DNA of 36,848 nt from Selenomonas sp. (GTDB lineage Bacteria > Bacillota > Negativicutes > Selenomonadales > Selenomonadaceae), in NCBI RefSeq assembly GCF_022771645.1, contig NZ_JALFCU010000100.1, positions 1 to 36,848 of the forward strand, in the 5' to 3' direction. Below, piece by piece: positions 1 through 7,310 of this stretch. The position numbers were made by a program, and so were the translations under genes. How positions within the stretch are numbered: the first letter of the stretch is position 1; each line of letters begins with the position of its first letter. The notes beneath the pieces are model-generated. The model was not told the DNA's origin. It saw only the letters and a list, made by a program, of their open reading frames with translations, and made no database searches.

Positions 1-34
1 CAGCCTCATCTGTGTTAAAATAGTTCTGATCCAT
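1..34 (-). CDS. 5' end of an unidentified gene, cut by the window edge
   Basis: On the minus strand an ATG at 34 is preceded by a good ribosome-binding site (AAAGGAGT, plus-strand positions 41-48) and opens a frame reading MDQNYFNTDEA before the window ends. The sequence is AT-rich, unlike the GC-rich genes to the right. Eleven residues are too few to name a family. The start codon lies between the arms of an inverted repeat, so a mobile-element gene is possible but not shown. Confidence 0.35.
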   Translation of the reverse strand, partial: MDQNYFNTDEA

Positions 35-80
35 AGCGATACTCCTTTGTTGATGATTGTTTTGCAGAACCATTTTAACA
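13..80. repeat. Inverted repeat, 16-bp arms
   Basis: TGTTAAAATAGTTCTG at 13-28 is matched, with one mismatch, by the reverse complement of 65-80 (CAGAACCATTTTAACA), with a 36-bp spacer. TCGCTATGG-like words occur beside both arms. It brackets the start of the minus-strand gene. It could be an operator, a transcript structure or the end of an insertion sequence; no transposase is visible. Confidence 0.4.
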
Positions 81-181
81 TAGGAAGTCGCTATGGGTTT
101 TTGTTTTTGATTAACTGTTCAACTTCATTTTACAACGAACCTTTCATTTCCAAAACAAATTGCAGGAGGTCGTTTTTCATC

Positions 182-1171
<990 letters not shown>

Positions 1172-1190
1172 TAAGAAAGAAGGAATCCCA

Positions 1191-1817
1191 TTGACGATTG
1201 ACAGCAAAAAACTCATGGACATCTTGCAGGCGACGGCGAAGCGCATCGAGGCCGAGAAGGCGTTCCTCACGGAGCTCGACAACGAGATCGGCGACGGCGA
1301 CCACGGCATCAACCTCGCGCGCGGCTTTGCGGCTGTCGAGAAGAAACTGCCCGAGCTCGCGGACAAGGACATCGGCGCGATCCTCAAGGGCGTCGGCATG
1401 GCGCTCGTCTCGAGCGTCGGCGGCGCGTCGGGTCCATTGTACGGCACGGCGTATATGAAGGCCGGCGCGGCGATGAAGGGCAAGACGGAGCTCACTCCGG
1501 ACGACCTCGCGGCGGCGTTCGACGCGGCGATCGGCGGCGTGCAGATGCGCGGCAAGGCGCACGAGGGCGAAAAGACGATGCTCGACGCGCAGATACCGGC
1601 GAGCAAGGCATACAAAGACGCGCTCGCGGCGGGCAAGGATGTGAAAGCGGCCCTCGGCGAGGCCGTCGAGGCCGCGCGCAAGGGCGTCGAGTACACGAAG
1701 ACGATTCTCGCGACGAAAGGCCGCGCGAGCTATCTCGGCGAGCGCTCCATCGGGCATCAGGATCCTGGCGCGACGTCGTCGCTCATGATCCTCGAAGAGC
1801 TCGAGAAAGCATTGTGA
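1191..1817 (+). CDS. dhaL: Dihydroxyacetone kinase, ADP-binding subunit DhaL
   Basis: DhaL carries a permanently bound nucleotide that is rephosphorylated by DhaM and hands the phosphate to dihydroxyacetone on DhaK. I place the start at the TTG at 1191, preceded by AGAAAGAAGGAA; this gives 208 residues, the normal family length, whereas the upstream ATG at 1134 would overlap dhaK and add an Arg-rich tail unlike the family. The metal-binding aspartates are Asp30, Asp35 and Asp37 in LDNEIGDGDHG, at the same numbers as in E. coli DhaL. The segments SSVGGASGPLYG and the C-terminal GHQDPGATS are typical nucleotide-binding loops. It sits between dhaK and dhaM in one operon. Confidence 0.96.
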   Translation: MTIDSKKLMDILQATAKRIEAEKAFLTELDNEIGDGDHGINLARGFAAVEKKLPELADKDIGAILKGVGMALVSSVGGASGPLYGTAYMKAGAAMKGKTELTPDDLAAAFDAAIGGVQMRGKAHEGEKTMLDAQIPASKAYKDALAAGKDVKAALGEAVEAARKGVEYTKTILATKGRASYLGERSIGHQDPGATSSLMILEELEKAL

Positions 1818-1866
1818 TGTCCAGACCGTACACGTCTATACATGTTTGCAGGAGGGAGTGCGCTTC

Positions 1867-2256
1867 ATGGTAGGCATCGTCATCGTATCGCACAGCCAAA
1901 AACTTGCGGAAGGCGTCGTGGAGCTCGCGAAGATGATGGCGGCTGATGCGCCCGTCGCGGCGGCGGGCGGCCTCGAAGACGGCGGCCTGGGCACGAGCTT
2001 TGACCGCATCCTCGCGGCTATCGAGTCCGTCGACACGGGCGACGGCGTCGCCGTGCTCATGGATATGGGCAGCGCCGTCATGACGACGGAGATGGTGCTC
2101 GAGGCGCTCGATGAAAGCGACGTGCGCATGCTCGACGCGCCTGTCGTCGAGGGCGCCGTGCTCGCGGCGGTCGAGTCGCAGATGGGCACGAGCCTCGATG
2201 GCATCGCCGCGAAAATCCAGCAGGCGCGCGATGTGAAAAAGCTCGCGGAAAACTGA
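1867..2256 (+). CDS. dhaM: PTS-dependent dihydroxyacetone kinase phosphotransferase subunit DhaM (EIIA-Man-like domain only)
   Basis: DhaM passes phosphate from HPr to the ADP held by DhaL. The start at 1867 follows GCAGGAGGGAG; the product is 129 residues, that is, one mannose-type EIIA domain without the HPr-like and EI-like domains found fused in E. coli DhaM. The phosphorylated His is His9 in MVGIVIVSHSQ, and GGLEDGGLGTSF and VLMDMGSA are typical of the fold. The single-domain form implies reliance on the general PTS proteins, which are outside the window. It is the last gene of the operon and is followed by a strong terminator. Confidence 0.95.
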   Translation: MVGIVIVSHSQKLAEGVVELAKMMAADAPVAAAGGLEDGGLGTSFDRILAAIESVDTGDGVAVLMDMGSAVMTTEMVLEALDESDVRMLDAPVVEGAVLAAVESQMGTSLDGIAAKIQQARDVKKLAEN

Positions 2257-2272
2257 AGAGCCCGATAAAATT

Positions 2273-2312
2273 TTTTAGGACGACCTATTGCAACGGTCGT
2301 CCTAAAATTTTA
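2273..2312 (+). terminator. Intrinsic terminator after dhaM
   Basis: A perfect 13-bp stem (TTTTAGGACGACC at 2273-2285 with its complement at 2295-2307) and a 9-nt loop are followed by TTTTAT. It closes the dhaKLM operon. Its loop and 3' arm are also part of the next promoter. Confidence 0.9.
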
Positions 2313-2316
2313 TAAT
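2288..2316 (+). promoter_or_regulatory. Promoter of the 42-residue-repeat gene, overlapping the dhaM terminator
   Basis: TTGCAA at 2288-2293, a 17-bp spacer, and a perfect TATAAT at 2311-2316. The -35 box lies in the terminator loop and the spacer is the 3' arm of the hairpin. The predicted leader is about 90 nt and contains a CCTGAC/GTCAGG dyad. Confidence 0.7.
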
Positions 2317-2415
2317 AAAGATAGGAATCACCTGACTCTTTCCAAGGATAGAACATGGGGGCGTCAGGAACAGGAAGCACTTGTTTTTGACACCTAGGAA
2401 GCGAGGGATAGCATC

Positions 2416-2955
2416 ATGGGAATCTCAGGAATCGGCGGCGGGACGACCGTATGGTCCTTCCAACAGCTGAATCGAAAAGTCGATTCGGAAGGCGTGCAGA
2501 CGGCATCTGCGATTTCGAAGAAGGCCGGGGATTATTCGCGCGTGTCGAATTTCGGTACGGAGACGAAGCTCGGATCGAGCGTGTTCCAGCAGAGCAATCA
2601 GCGCACGATCGACATCGGCGAGTCCAAGACCTCGATGGTCATGGACAAGGCGAAGAGCTATTACGAGGTCTCGAACTTCGGCACGGAGACGAAGCTCGGC
2701 ACGAGCAAGTTCCAGCAGGGCAACGAGAAGGTCAACGACCTTGGCGAGAGCAAGACGTCGCAGGCCATGCGCAAGGCGAAGAGCTACTACGAGGTGTCGA
2801 ACTTCGGCAACGAGACGAACCTCGGCAAGAGCCGCTTCCAGCAGACGAATGCGAACGTCAGCGCGAAGTTCAACTCGGTCGCGAGCGCTTACAAGCAGTC
2901 GGCCAGCCTCGGCAGCACGAACCTCAAAGGCGCTTTGGTGGACATCGGAGCATAA
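2416..2955 (+). CDS. Protein of 42-residue tandem repeats, function unknown
   Basis: I do not recognise this 179-residue protein. It starts at 2416 after a GCGAGGGA site. Two complete repeats of exactly 42 residues start at SNFGTETKLG, each continuing with FQQxN, a GESKTS turn and KAKSYYEV. A partial unit precedes them (from WSFQQLN) and another follows (SNFGNETNLG), so almost the whole protein is repeat. The repeats are rich in Ser, Lys, Gln and Tyr, without Cys, and there is no signal peptide or membrane segment, so a soluble or non-classically exported structural protein is likely. It has its own promoter and converges on the FliD-C-like gene, sharing a terminator with it. A link with motility or surface structures is only a guess from that neighbour. 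Confidence 0.75.
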   Translation: MGISGIGGGTTVWSFQQLNRKVDSEGVQTASAISKKAGDYSRVSNFGTETKLGSSVFQQSNQRTIDIGESKTSMVMDKAKSYYEVSNFGTETKLGTSKFQQGNEKVNDLGESKTSQAMRKAKSYYEVSNFGNETNLGKSRFQQTNANVSAKFNSVASAYKQSASLGSTNLKGALVDIGA

Positions 2956-2965
2956 CCCCCGATAG

Positions 2966-3011
2966 CCTCCCCCTTTGGGGGAGGGGGACCGCGAAGCGGT
3001 GGTGGGGGTCC
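2966..3011. repeat. Palindromic intergenic repeat, copy 1
   Basis: CCTCCCCC (2966-2973), TTT, GGGGGAGG (2977-2984), then a second small hairpin ACCGC-GAA-GCGGT (2988-3000) and a G-rich tail. The same double-hairpin plan recurs at 11140-11187, so this looks like a dispersed REP/MITE-like element. Confidence 0.6.
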
Positions 3012-3033
3012 CCTGTACACGTAAACAAAAAGA

Positions 3034-3088
3034 AAGACGTGACTTCCGCAGGTGCGAGTGGGGCACTTGCGGAGGTCGCGTCTTTTTT
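3034..3088. terminator. Bidirectional terminator between convergent genes
   Basis: AAGACGTGACTTCCGCAGGTGC (first bases at 3034) pairs, with G-U wobbles, with 3063-3084. On the plus strand it ends in TCTTTTTTG. On the minus strand the A-rich 3025-3036 region supplies the T tract. It can stop transcription both from the repeat-protein gene and from the FliD-C-like gene. Confidence 0.8.
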
Positions 3089-3098
3089 GTTTGGATGC

Positions 3099-3947
3099 TC
3101 AGAACAACATATTCAGCAGATTGCCCGTTGTCGCATAGCTCGAAATTGCGAGGAGCGTCGAGCCTGTGTAGAGCGAGGCGGCTTTCGTCTCGTCGCCGAA
3201 CATCTGCGTCGCCGACGGGAAAATCTTGTCGCTTTGGAAGTTCGCCTGCGCGACGTGATCTTCCGCCTTGCCGGCGAGGCCGTTCGTGCCGAGCGAATTT
3301 TCGACGCGGCTGCTTTCCGTCGTCAGCGCCGTCGCAAGCTTGTCCTCATCAACGGAGAGCGCGCCGGTCTTGCTGTCGACATTGATGCCGATCTGGCTGT
3401 ACTGCTCTGCGCGGTACGTCGTGTCGGCGAATGCCGTCGCAAGCGCCGAGGCGCGGCTCGATACTTCCTTGTTGTCCGAGAAGAAATCAAGCGCGTCGTT
3501 GTAATCGGAGACGAGGCTCTTGATGCTCGAAATCGCGGACTTCAAGCCGTCGGAGTAAGTCTTCGTGCCGTCGCTCGCGGTCGTGATGTCGTCTGCAGAG
3601 AACCCGAAGTTCATGTTCGCGACGGTCTTCGCCGAGCTCGAGAGATCGGCGAGCGTGCCCTTCATCTCCGTGTTGAACGTCGACTTTGTCGACTCATACG
3701 ACGAGACGAGACCGGAGTAGCCCGTTTGGATGCTCGAGAGCGTCGCCATGTCATTCGCAGACGACGAGGAACTGTAGAGCGATGAAGCAGAGCTCGACGA
3801 GCTCGTGCTGCCGGAGACGAGCGACGAGAGCGCCGACGAGGAACCCGCCGTGCTCGTGGACGTGCCGCTCGCGACATTCAGCCCCTGGTTCTGCGCCATC
3901 TTGTACATCATGTACGTGTTGTTGGCCATCGAAGAGATCGTTGCCAT
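3099..3947 (-). CDS. Ser-rich protein with a FliD C-terminal-like region
   Basis: This minus-strand gene of 282 residues starts at 3947 with an excellent site (AGGAGGTG). Residues about 20-65 are almost only Ser, Ala, Thr and Gly. The second half resembles the C-terminal region of flagellar hook-associated protein 2 (FliD): a turn with LSVDEDKLATALTTES followed by GLAGKAEDHV, as in FliD proteins where the -LSLDE-KL- segment precedes a GLA-KL helix. It is much shorter than FliD (usually 400 or more residues), lacks its N-terminal D0 region, and no flagellar gene is adjacent. No Sec signal is seen. It may be a FliD-derived adhesin or cap-like protein, or a decayed paralogue, though the intact frame argues against decay. 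Similarity is judged by eye. Confidence 0.6.
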   Translation of the reverse strand: MATISSMANNTYMMYKMAQNQGLNVASGTSTSTAGSSSALSSLVSGSTSSSSSASSLYSSSSSANDMATLSSIQTGYSGLVSSYESTKSTFNTEMKGTLADLSSSAKTVANMNFGFSADDITTASDGTKTYSDGLKSAISSIKSLVSDYNDALDFFSDNKEVSSRASALATAFADTTYRAEQYSQIGINVDSKTGALSVDEDKLATALTTESSRVENSLGTNGLAGKAEDHVAQANFQSDKIFPSATQMFGDETKAASLYTGSTLLAISSYATTGNLLNMLF

Positions 3948-4026
3948 GATGAAACACCTCCTTCCGTGGAAAATTTATGAATCACCTGCGGAGGAGAGCA
4001 GCAGGAAAACTGCTTCTTCTCCTCGT

Positions 4027-4032
4027 ATTATA
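4027..4032 (-). promoter_or_regulatory. Possible -10 box of the FliD-C-like gene
   Basis: On the minus strand TATAAT (plus-strand ATTATA at 4027-4032) is about 80 bp upstream of the start. The best upstream hexamer, TTAACT, has a 19-bp spacer, so the -35 is weak or a different factor is used. An imperfect GC-containing hairpin lies in the leader (about 3991-4022). Confidence 0.35.
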
Positions 4033-4074
4033 TCGTAGCAAGCAAAGAAAAAGTTAAGAGAGGAACATCATTTT

Positions 4075-5289
4075 ATGGAGAAAATATTTGCAGATCGCGT
4101 CGCGAAGCTCTTCGACGTGCCGGATGCGCAGCTGCGCGAAGGCATGACGGACTTCATGAAAGAAATGGAGCGCGGGCTCAAAAATCCGACGGCCTCGACG
4201 CTCTACATGGAGCCGTGCTACGTCGCGCTGCCAACGGGGCGCGAGCGCGGCCGTGCCGTCGCGCTCGATTTCGGCGGGACGAATGCGCGCGCGTCGCTCG
4301 TCGAGCTCGCGGCGGACGGACTGCGCGTCGTGCGGCAAGTTGCACGGCCGCTCCGGAAAGCGGGCGCGTACGATGTCACGACGCGCACGACGACGCGCGA
4401 GGCGTTGTTCGATTTCCTGGCGTCGCTCGTCGCCGAAGCGCTCGCGGGAAATGACACGGCGCAAGCGCTGCCGCTCGGTCATACGTTTTCGTACGGCACG
4501 CATCAGGAAAATTTGCATGATGCGCGCCTCATCGTTTGGTCGAAGGAGATCGCCGTGCCGGGCGTCGAGGGCGAGCTGGTGAACGCGCTGCTCGCCGATG
4601 CGCTCCGGCGCAAGCGCGTGAACGTCCGCCCGACCGCCATATTGAACGACACGGTCGCCGTGCTGCTCGCGGCGGCGTTCCGCGCGCCGGGCACGGCCAT
4701 CGGCACGATCTACGCGACAGGCTTCAACAGCTGCTACCTCGAAACATTCGGCGGCAAGCAGCCGCCGATGGTCTACAACATCGAGTCCGGCAGCTACGGC
4801 CATTTCCCGCAGAACGACTATGACAAGGTGCTCGACGCGGCGAGCGCGAAGCCGGGCGCGCAACGGCTCGAAAAGCAGATTTCCGGCCGCTACCTCGGCG
4901 AGCTCATGAGCCGCATCGTGCAGGACGGAGACGGGCTCGCGGAGTTGCCTGCGTTCACGGGTGAGGACGTCTCGCGCTTTGCGACGCAGGGCACGGAAGC
5001 GGAACAGATTGTCGCGCGTGCGCTCATCCGCCGCTCCGCGCGCCTCGCCGCGATGTCGCTCGCCGCCGTGCTGCGCCACCGCGCGGACGCGGATGGGGAG
5101 GCGCGCATCGCACCGCAGCCGCTCGCCATCGATGGCTCCGTCTTCGAGCATATGCCGGTCGTCAAGGAGGCGATGCGCGAAACACTCGCGACGCTCCTCA
5201 GCCCGGAGGAGGCCGACGGACTGACGTTTCCGCTCGAGAAAGACGCCTCGAGCACGGGCGCAGCCATTGCCGCCGTGCTCGGCGCGTAA
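4075..5289 (+). CDS. Hexokinase of the eukaryotic (HK) family
   Basis: The 404-residue product phosphorylates hexoses with ATP to feed glycolysis. It is not the short bacterial glucokinase but has the order of motifs of the eukaryotic hexokinase family: the phosphate-binding loop ALDFGGTNARASLVEL (about residues 62-77), the sugar-binding segment LGHTFSYGTHQENL followed by LIVWSKE, the catalytic base in LNDTVAVLLA (Asp192), the adenosine-side GTIYATGFNSCYLE, and NIESGSYG. Single-domain length fits yeast or protist enzymes rather than the doubled mammalian ones. The start at 4075 follows AAGAGAGGAAC. It is followed by pyruvate kinase with a separate promoter, so the context is glycolytic. Substrate preference (glucose, fructose or mannose) cannot be read from the sequence. 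Confidence 0.88.
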   Translation: MEKIFADRVAKLFDVPDAQLREGMTDFMKEMERGLKNPTASTLYMEPCYVALPTGRERGRAVALDFGGTNARASLVELAADGLRVVRQVARPLRKAGAYDVTTRTTTREALFDFLASLVAEALAGNDTAQALPLGHTFSYGTHQENLHDARLIVWSKEIAVPGVEGELVNALLADALRRKRVNVRPTAILNDTVAVLLAAAFRAPGTAIGTIYATGFNSCYLETFGGKQPPMVYNIESGSYGHFPQNDYDKVLDAASAKPGAQRLEKQISGRYLGELMSRIVQDGDGLAELPAFTGEDVSRFATQGTEAEQIVARALIRRSARLAAMSLAAVLRHRADADGEARIAPQPLAIDGSVFEHMPVVKEAMRETLATLLSPEEADGLTFPLEKDASSTGAAIAAVLGA

Positions 5290-5324
5290 AAATTTTTTCA
5301 CAATCACTCAAAATCCCTCTTTAC

Positions 5325-5352
5325 TTGTCAGCAAAAAGAGTGTTACGATAAG
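5325..5352 (+). promoter_or_regulatory. Probable pyk promoter
   Basis: TTGTCA at 5325-5330, a 16-bp spacer and GATAAG at 5347-5352, about 45 bp before the pyk start. The -35 is good and the -10 is weak. Confidence 0.45.
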
Positions 5353-5397
5353 AGCAACGAAGTTCGTTTTACGATCACATTTTGGAGGTACACACAC

Positions 5398-6825
5398 ATG
5401 CTGAAAAAGACGAAGATCATCTGCACCCAGGGGCCGGCGACGGAGCGCCCGGGCGTCCTCGATGCCCTCATCGAGAACGGCATGAACCTCGCGCGCTTCA
5501 ACTTCTCGCATGGCGACCATGAGGAGCACCTGCGCCGCATCATGGCCGTCCGCGAAGCGGCGAAGAAAGCCGGCAAGGTCATTTCGCTCGTGCTCGACAC
5601 GAAAGGCCCGGAGATGCGCCTCGGCGAGTTCAAGGATGGCAGCGTCATGCTGGAGAAGGGAAAGCCGTTCACGCTGACGTATGACGATGCGCCCGGCGAT
5701 GAGACGCACGTCTCCGTCAACCACAAAGGTCTTTACACGGAAGTGAAGCCTGGCGACACGTTGCTCCTCTCCGACGGCCTCGTTGCGCTGAAGGTCGAGG
5801 AGATCAAAGGCAAGGACATCCTCACGACGATCCAGAATGACGGCAAGATGTCGACGAAGAAACGCGTCGCTGCGCCGGGCGTCAGCCTCGGCCTGCCGCC
5901 GATTTCCGAGCAGGACGAAAAAGACATCATCTTCGGCTGCGAGCAGGACATGGATTTCGTCGCGGCGTCGTTCATCCAGCGCCCGGAGGACGTGCTCGCC
6001 ATCCGCAAGCTCATCGAAGAGCATAACGGCCACATGGAGATCCTGCCGAAAATCGAGAACCTCGAAGGCGTCAAGAATTTTGACGAAATCCTCGCCGTCT
6101 CCGACGGCATCATGGTTGCGCGCGGCGACCTCGGCGTCGAAGTGCCGGCCGAGGACGTGCCGCTCATCCAGAAAGACATCATCCACAAGTGCAACATGGC
6201 CGGCAAGCCGGTCATCGTCGCGACGCAGATGCTCGAGTCCATGACGACGAACCCGCGCCCGACGCGCGCCGAGGTCTCCGATGTCGGCAACGCCATCCTC
6301 GACGGCACGGACGCCATCATGCTGTCGGGCGAGACGGCATCCGGCGACTATCCGGTCGAGGCCGTCTCGACGATGAACCGCATCGCGCACCGCATCGAGA
6401 GCTCGCTCGAGTACAAGGAGCTCTTCGTCGAGCGCGGCATCGAGCACATGCAGTCCCGCACGCGTGCCGTTGCTCACGCGACGGTGCAGATGGCATGGGA
6501 GCTCGACGTGCCGGCCATCATCACGCCGACCGTCAGCGGCTATACGACGAAAGTCGTCTCGCGCTACCGTCCGAAAGCGGCGATCATCGCCTACACGCCG
6601 GACCCGAAAGTCGTCCGCCAGCTCAACCTGCGTTGGGGCGTCTACCCGGTGCTCGGCACGCAGTGGCATGACGTCGACGAGATGATGGCGAACTGCGCGT
6701 CGGCGGCCGTCAAGGGCGGCTACCTGAAGCGCGGCGACACGACGATCATCACCTCCGGCATCAAGCTCCAGAGCAAGACGAGCGTCGGCAACAACACGAA
6801 CATGATCCGCGTGTACCAGATCTAA
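5398..6825 (+). CDS. pyk: Pyruvate kinase
   Basis: The enzyme converts phosphoenolpyruvate and ADP to pyruvate and ATP, the last step of glycolysis. The 475-residue product begins at 5398 after TGGAGGT. Motifs are in the expected order: RFNFSHG with the substrate-binding Arg, LDTKGPEMR, the active-site Lys in ILPKIEN (Lys218), MVARGDLGVE for the divalent metal, and ATQMLESM. The C-terminal regulatory domain runs to the end, but the extra PEP-utiliser-like domain found in many Bacillus enzymes is absent. The N-terminus reads ICTQGPAT where most pyruvate kinases have CTIGPAS. It lies beside the hexokinase, grouping entry and exit steps of glycolysis, but each gene appears to be its own unit. 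Confidence 0.98.
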   Translation: MLKKTKIICTQGPATERPGVLDALIENGMNLARFNFSHGDHEEHLRRIMAVREAAKKAGKVISLVLDTKGPEMRLGEFKDGSVMLEKGKPFTLTYDDAPGDETHVSVNHKGLYTEVKPGDTLLLSDGLVALKVEEIKGKDILTTIQNDGKMSTKKRVAAPGVSLGLPPISEQDEKDIIFGCEQDMDFVAASFIQRPEDVLAIRKLIEEHNGHMEILPKIENLEGVKNFDEILAVSDGIMVARGDLGVEVPAEDVPLIQKDIIHKCNMAGKPVIVATQMLESMTTNPRPTRAEVSDVGNAILDGTDAIMLSGETASGDYPVEAVSTMNRIAHRIESSLEYKELFVERGIEHMQSRTRAVAHATVQMAWELDVPAIITPTVSGYTTKVVSRYRPKAAIIAYTPDPKVVRQLNLRWGVYPVLGTQWHDVDEMMANCASAAVKGGYLKRGDTTIITSGIKLQSKTSVGNNTNMIRVYQI

Positions 6826-6872
6826 GGGAGCACTGATTTATTCCGCCCGACCATCTTAAATCAGCGCTTCCC
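6826..6872 (+). terminator. Hairpin directly after pyk
   Basis: GGGAGCACTGATTTA (6826-6840) pairs imperfectly with TAAATCAGCGCTTCCC (about 6857-6872) and is followed by TAAATAAAAAATTTT. It starts right at the pyk stop codon and may stabilise or end the transcript, ahead of the stronger terminator downstream. Confidence 0.5.
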
Positions 6873-6890
6873 TAAATAAAAAATTTTCAG

Positions 6891-6926
6891 GCACCTGCGA
6901 AAGAGGAACTTTTGCAGGTGCTTTTT
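6891..6926 (+). terminator. Intrinsic terminator of pyk
   Basis: GCACCTGC (6891-6898) and GCAGGTGC (about 6914-6921) form a stem extended by AAAG/CTTT, followed by TTTTT. It is the second stem-loop after pyk. Confidence 0.8.
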
Positions 6927-6982
6927 GCAAAAGTGCGAAGGAAATGAAACACAGAACGTATTTGACAGAACACAAAAAAGAG

Positions 6983-7011
6983 TTGACACGTTTGATGTTC
7001 TCTGTTATTAT
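6983..7011 (+). promoter_or_regulatory. Promoter of tRNA-Ser
   Basis: A perfect TTGACA at 6983-6988, a 17-bp spacer and TATTAT at 7006-7011, about 55 bp before the mature tRNA end. It is strong, as expected for a stable RNA. Confidence 0.85.
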
Positions 7012-7065
7012 ATTACTTGTCGCCGGACAGAATGGTCGTTGACTGTTTTTCTTGAGAAATTTACT

Positions 7066-7156
7066 GGAGTGGTACTCAAGAGGCTGAAGAGGACGGTTTG
7101 CTAAATCGTTAGGCTGGGTAACCGGTGCGGAGGTTCGAATCCTCTCCACTCCGCCA
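7066..7156 (+). tRNA. tRNA-Ser(GCU)
   Basis: The acceptor strands GGAGTGG (7066-7072) and CCACTCC (7146-7152) pair fully, with discriminator G7153 and an encoded CCA at 7154-7156. The anticodon GCT is at 7100-7102, reading AGC/AGU. The long variable arm (about 7111-7125) marks a class II tRNA, and the T-arm contains GGTTCGAATCC. At 91 nt it is the usual size. It stands alone with its own promoter and terminator. Confidence 0.97.
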
Positions 7157-7169
7157 CTTGACAATGAGG

Positions 7170-7198
7170 TCCTGACTCATAGGAGTCAGGATTTTTTT
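7170..7198 (+). terminator. Terminator of tRNA-Ser
   Basis: TCCTGACTC (7170-7178) and GAGTCAGGA (7183-7191) form a 9-bp stem with a 4-nt loop, followed by seven T. Confidence 0.92.
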
Positions 7199-7223
7199 GT
7201 GCCCTTTTTTCATGGCTGAAAAA

Positions 7224-7252
7224 TTGACACATGTCCTTTTTTCTGCTATATT
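7224..7252 (+). promoter_or_regulatory. Promoter of the purine permease gene
   Basis: TTGACA at 7224-7229, a 17-bp spacer and TATATT at 7247-7252. The leader is about 50 nt, too short for a purine riboswitch. Confidence 0.82.
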
Positions 7253-7310
7253 CGGAGCGTAATTTTTCCATTCGTTTTCCAGAGGAATCATTGAAGGAGG
7301 TTTTATCTTC

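Noticed and set aside
2416..2955. The repeats as a CRISPR-like or non-coding DNA repeat
   Set aside because: The 126-bp period keeps reading frame and changes mostly at third codon positions, as in a protein repeat.
2451..3785. 444-codon plus-strand frame across the repeat gene and the FliD-C-like gene
   Set aside because: It runs through a bidirectional terminator and antisense to a gene with a strong ribosome-binding site; no start site.
6856..7164. Minus-strand frame ending near tRNA-Ser
   Set aside because: It lies over the pyk terminators, a promoter and the tRNA; a chance frame.
7253..7310. Purine riboswitch before the purine permease gene
   Set aside because: The leader is only about 50 nt, too short for the aptamer, and no conserved core is seen.
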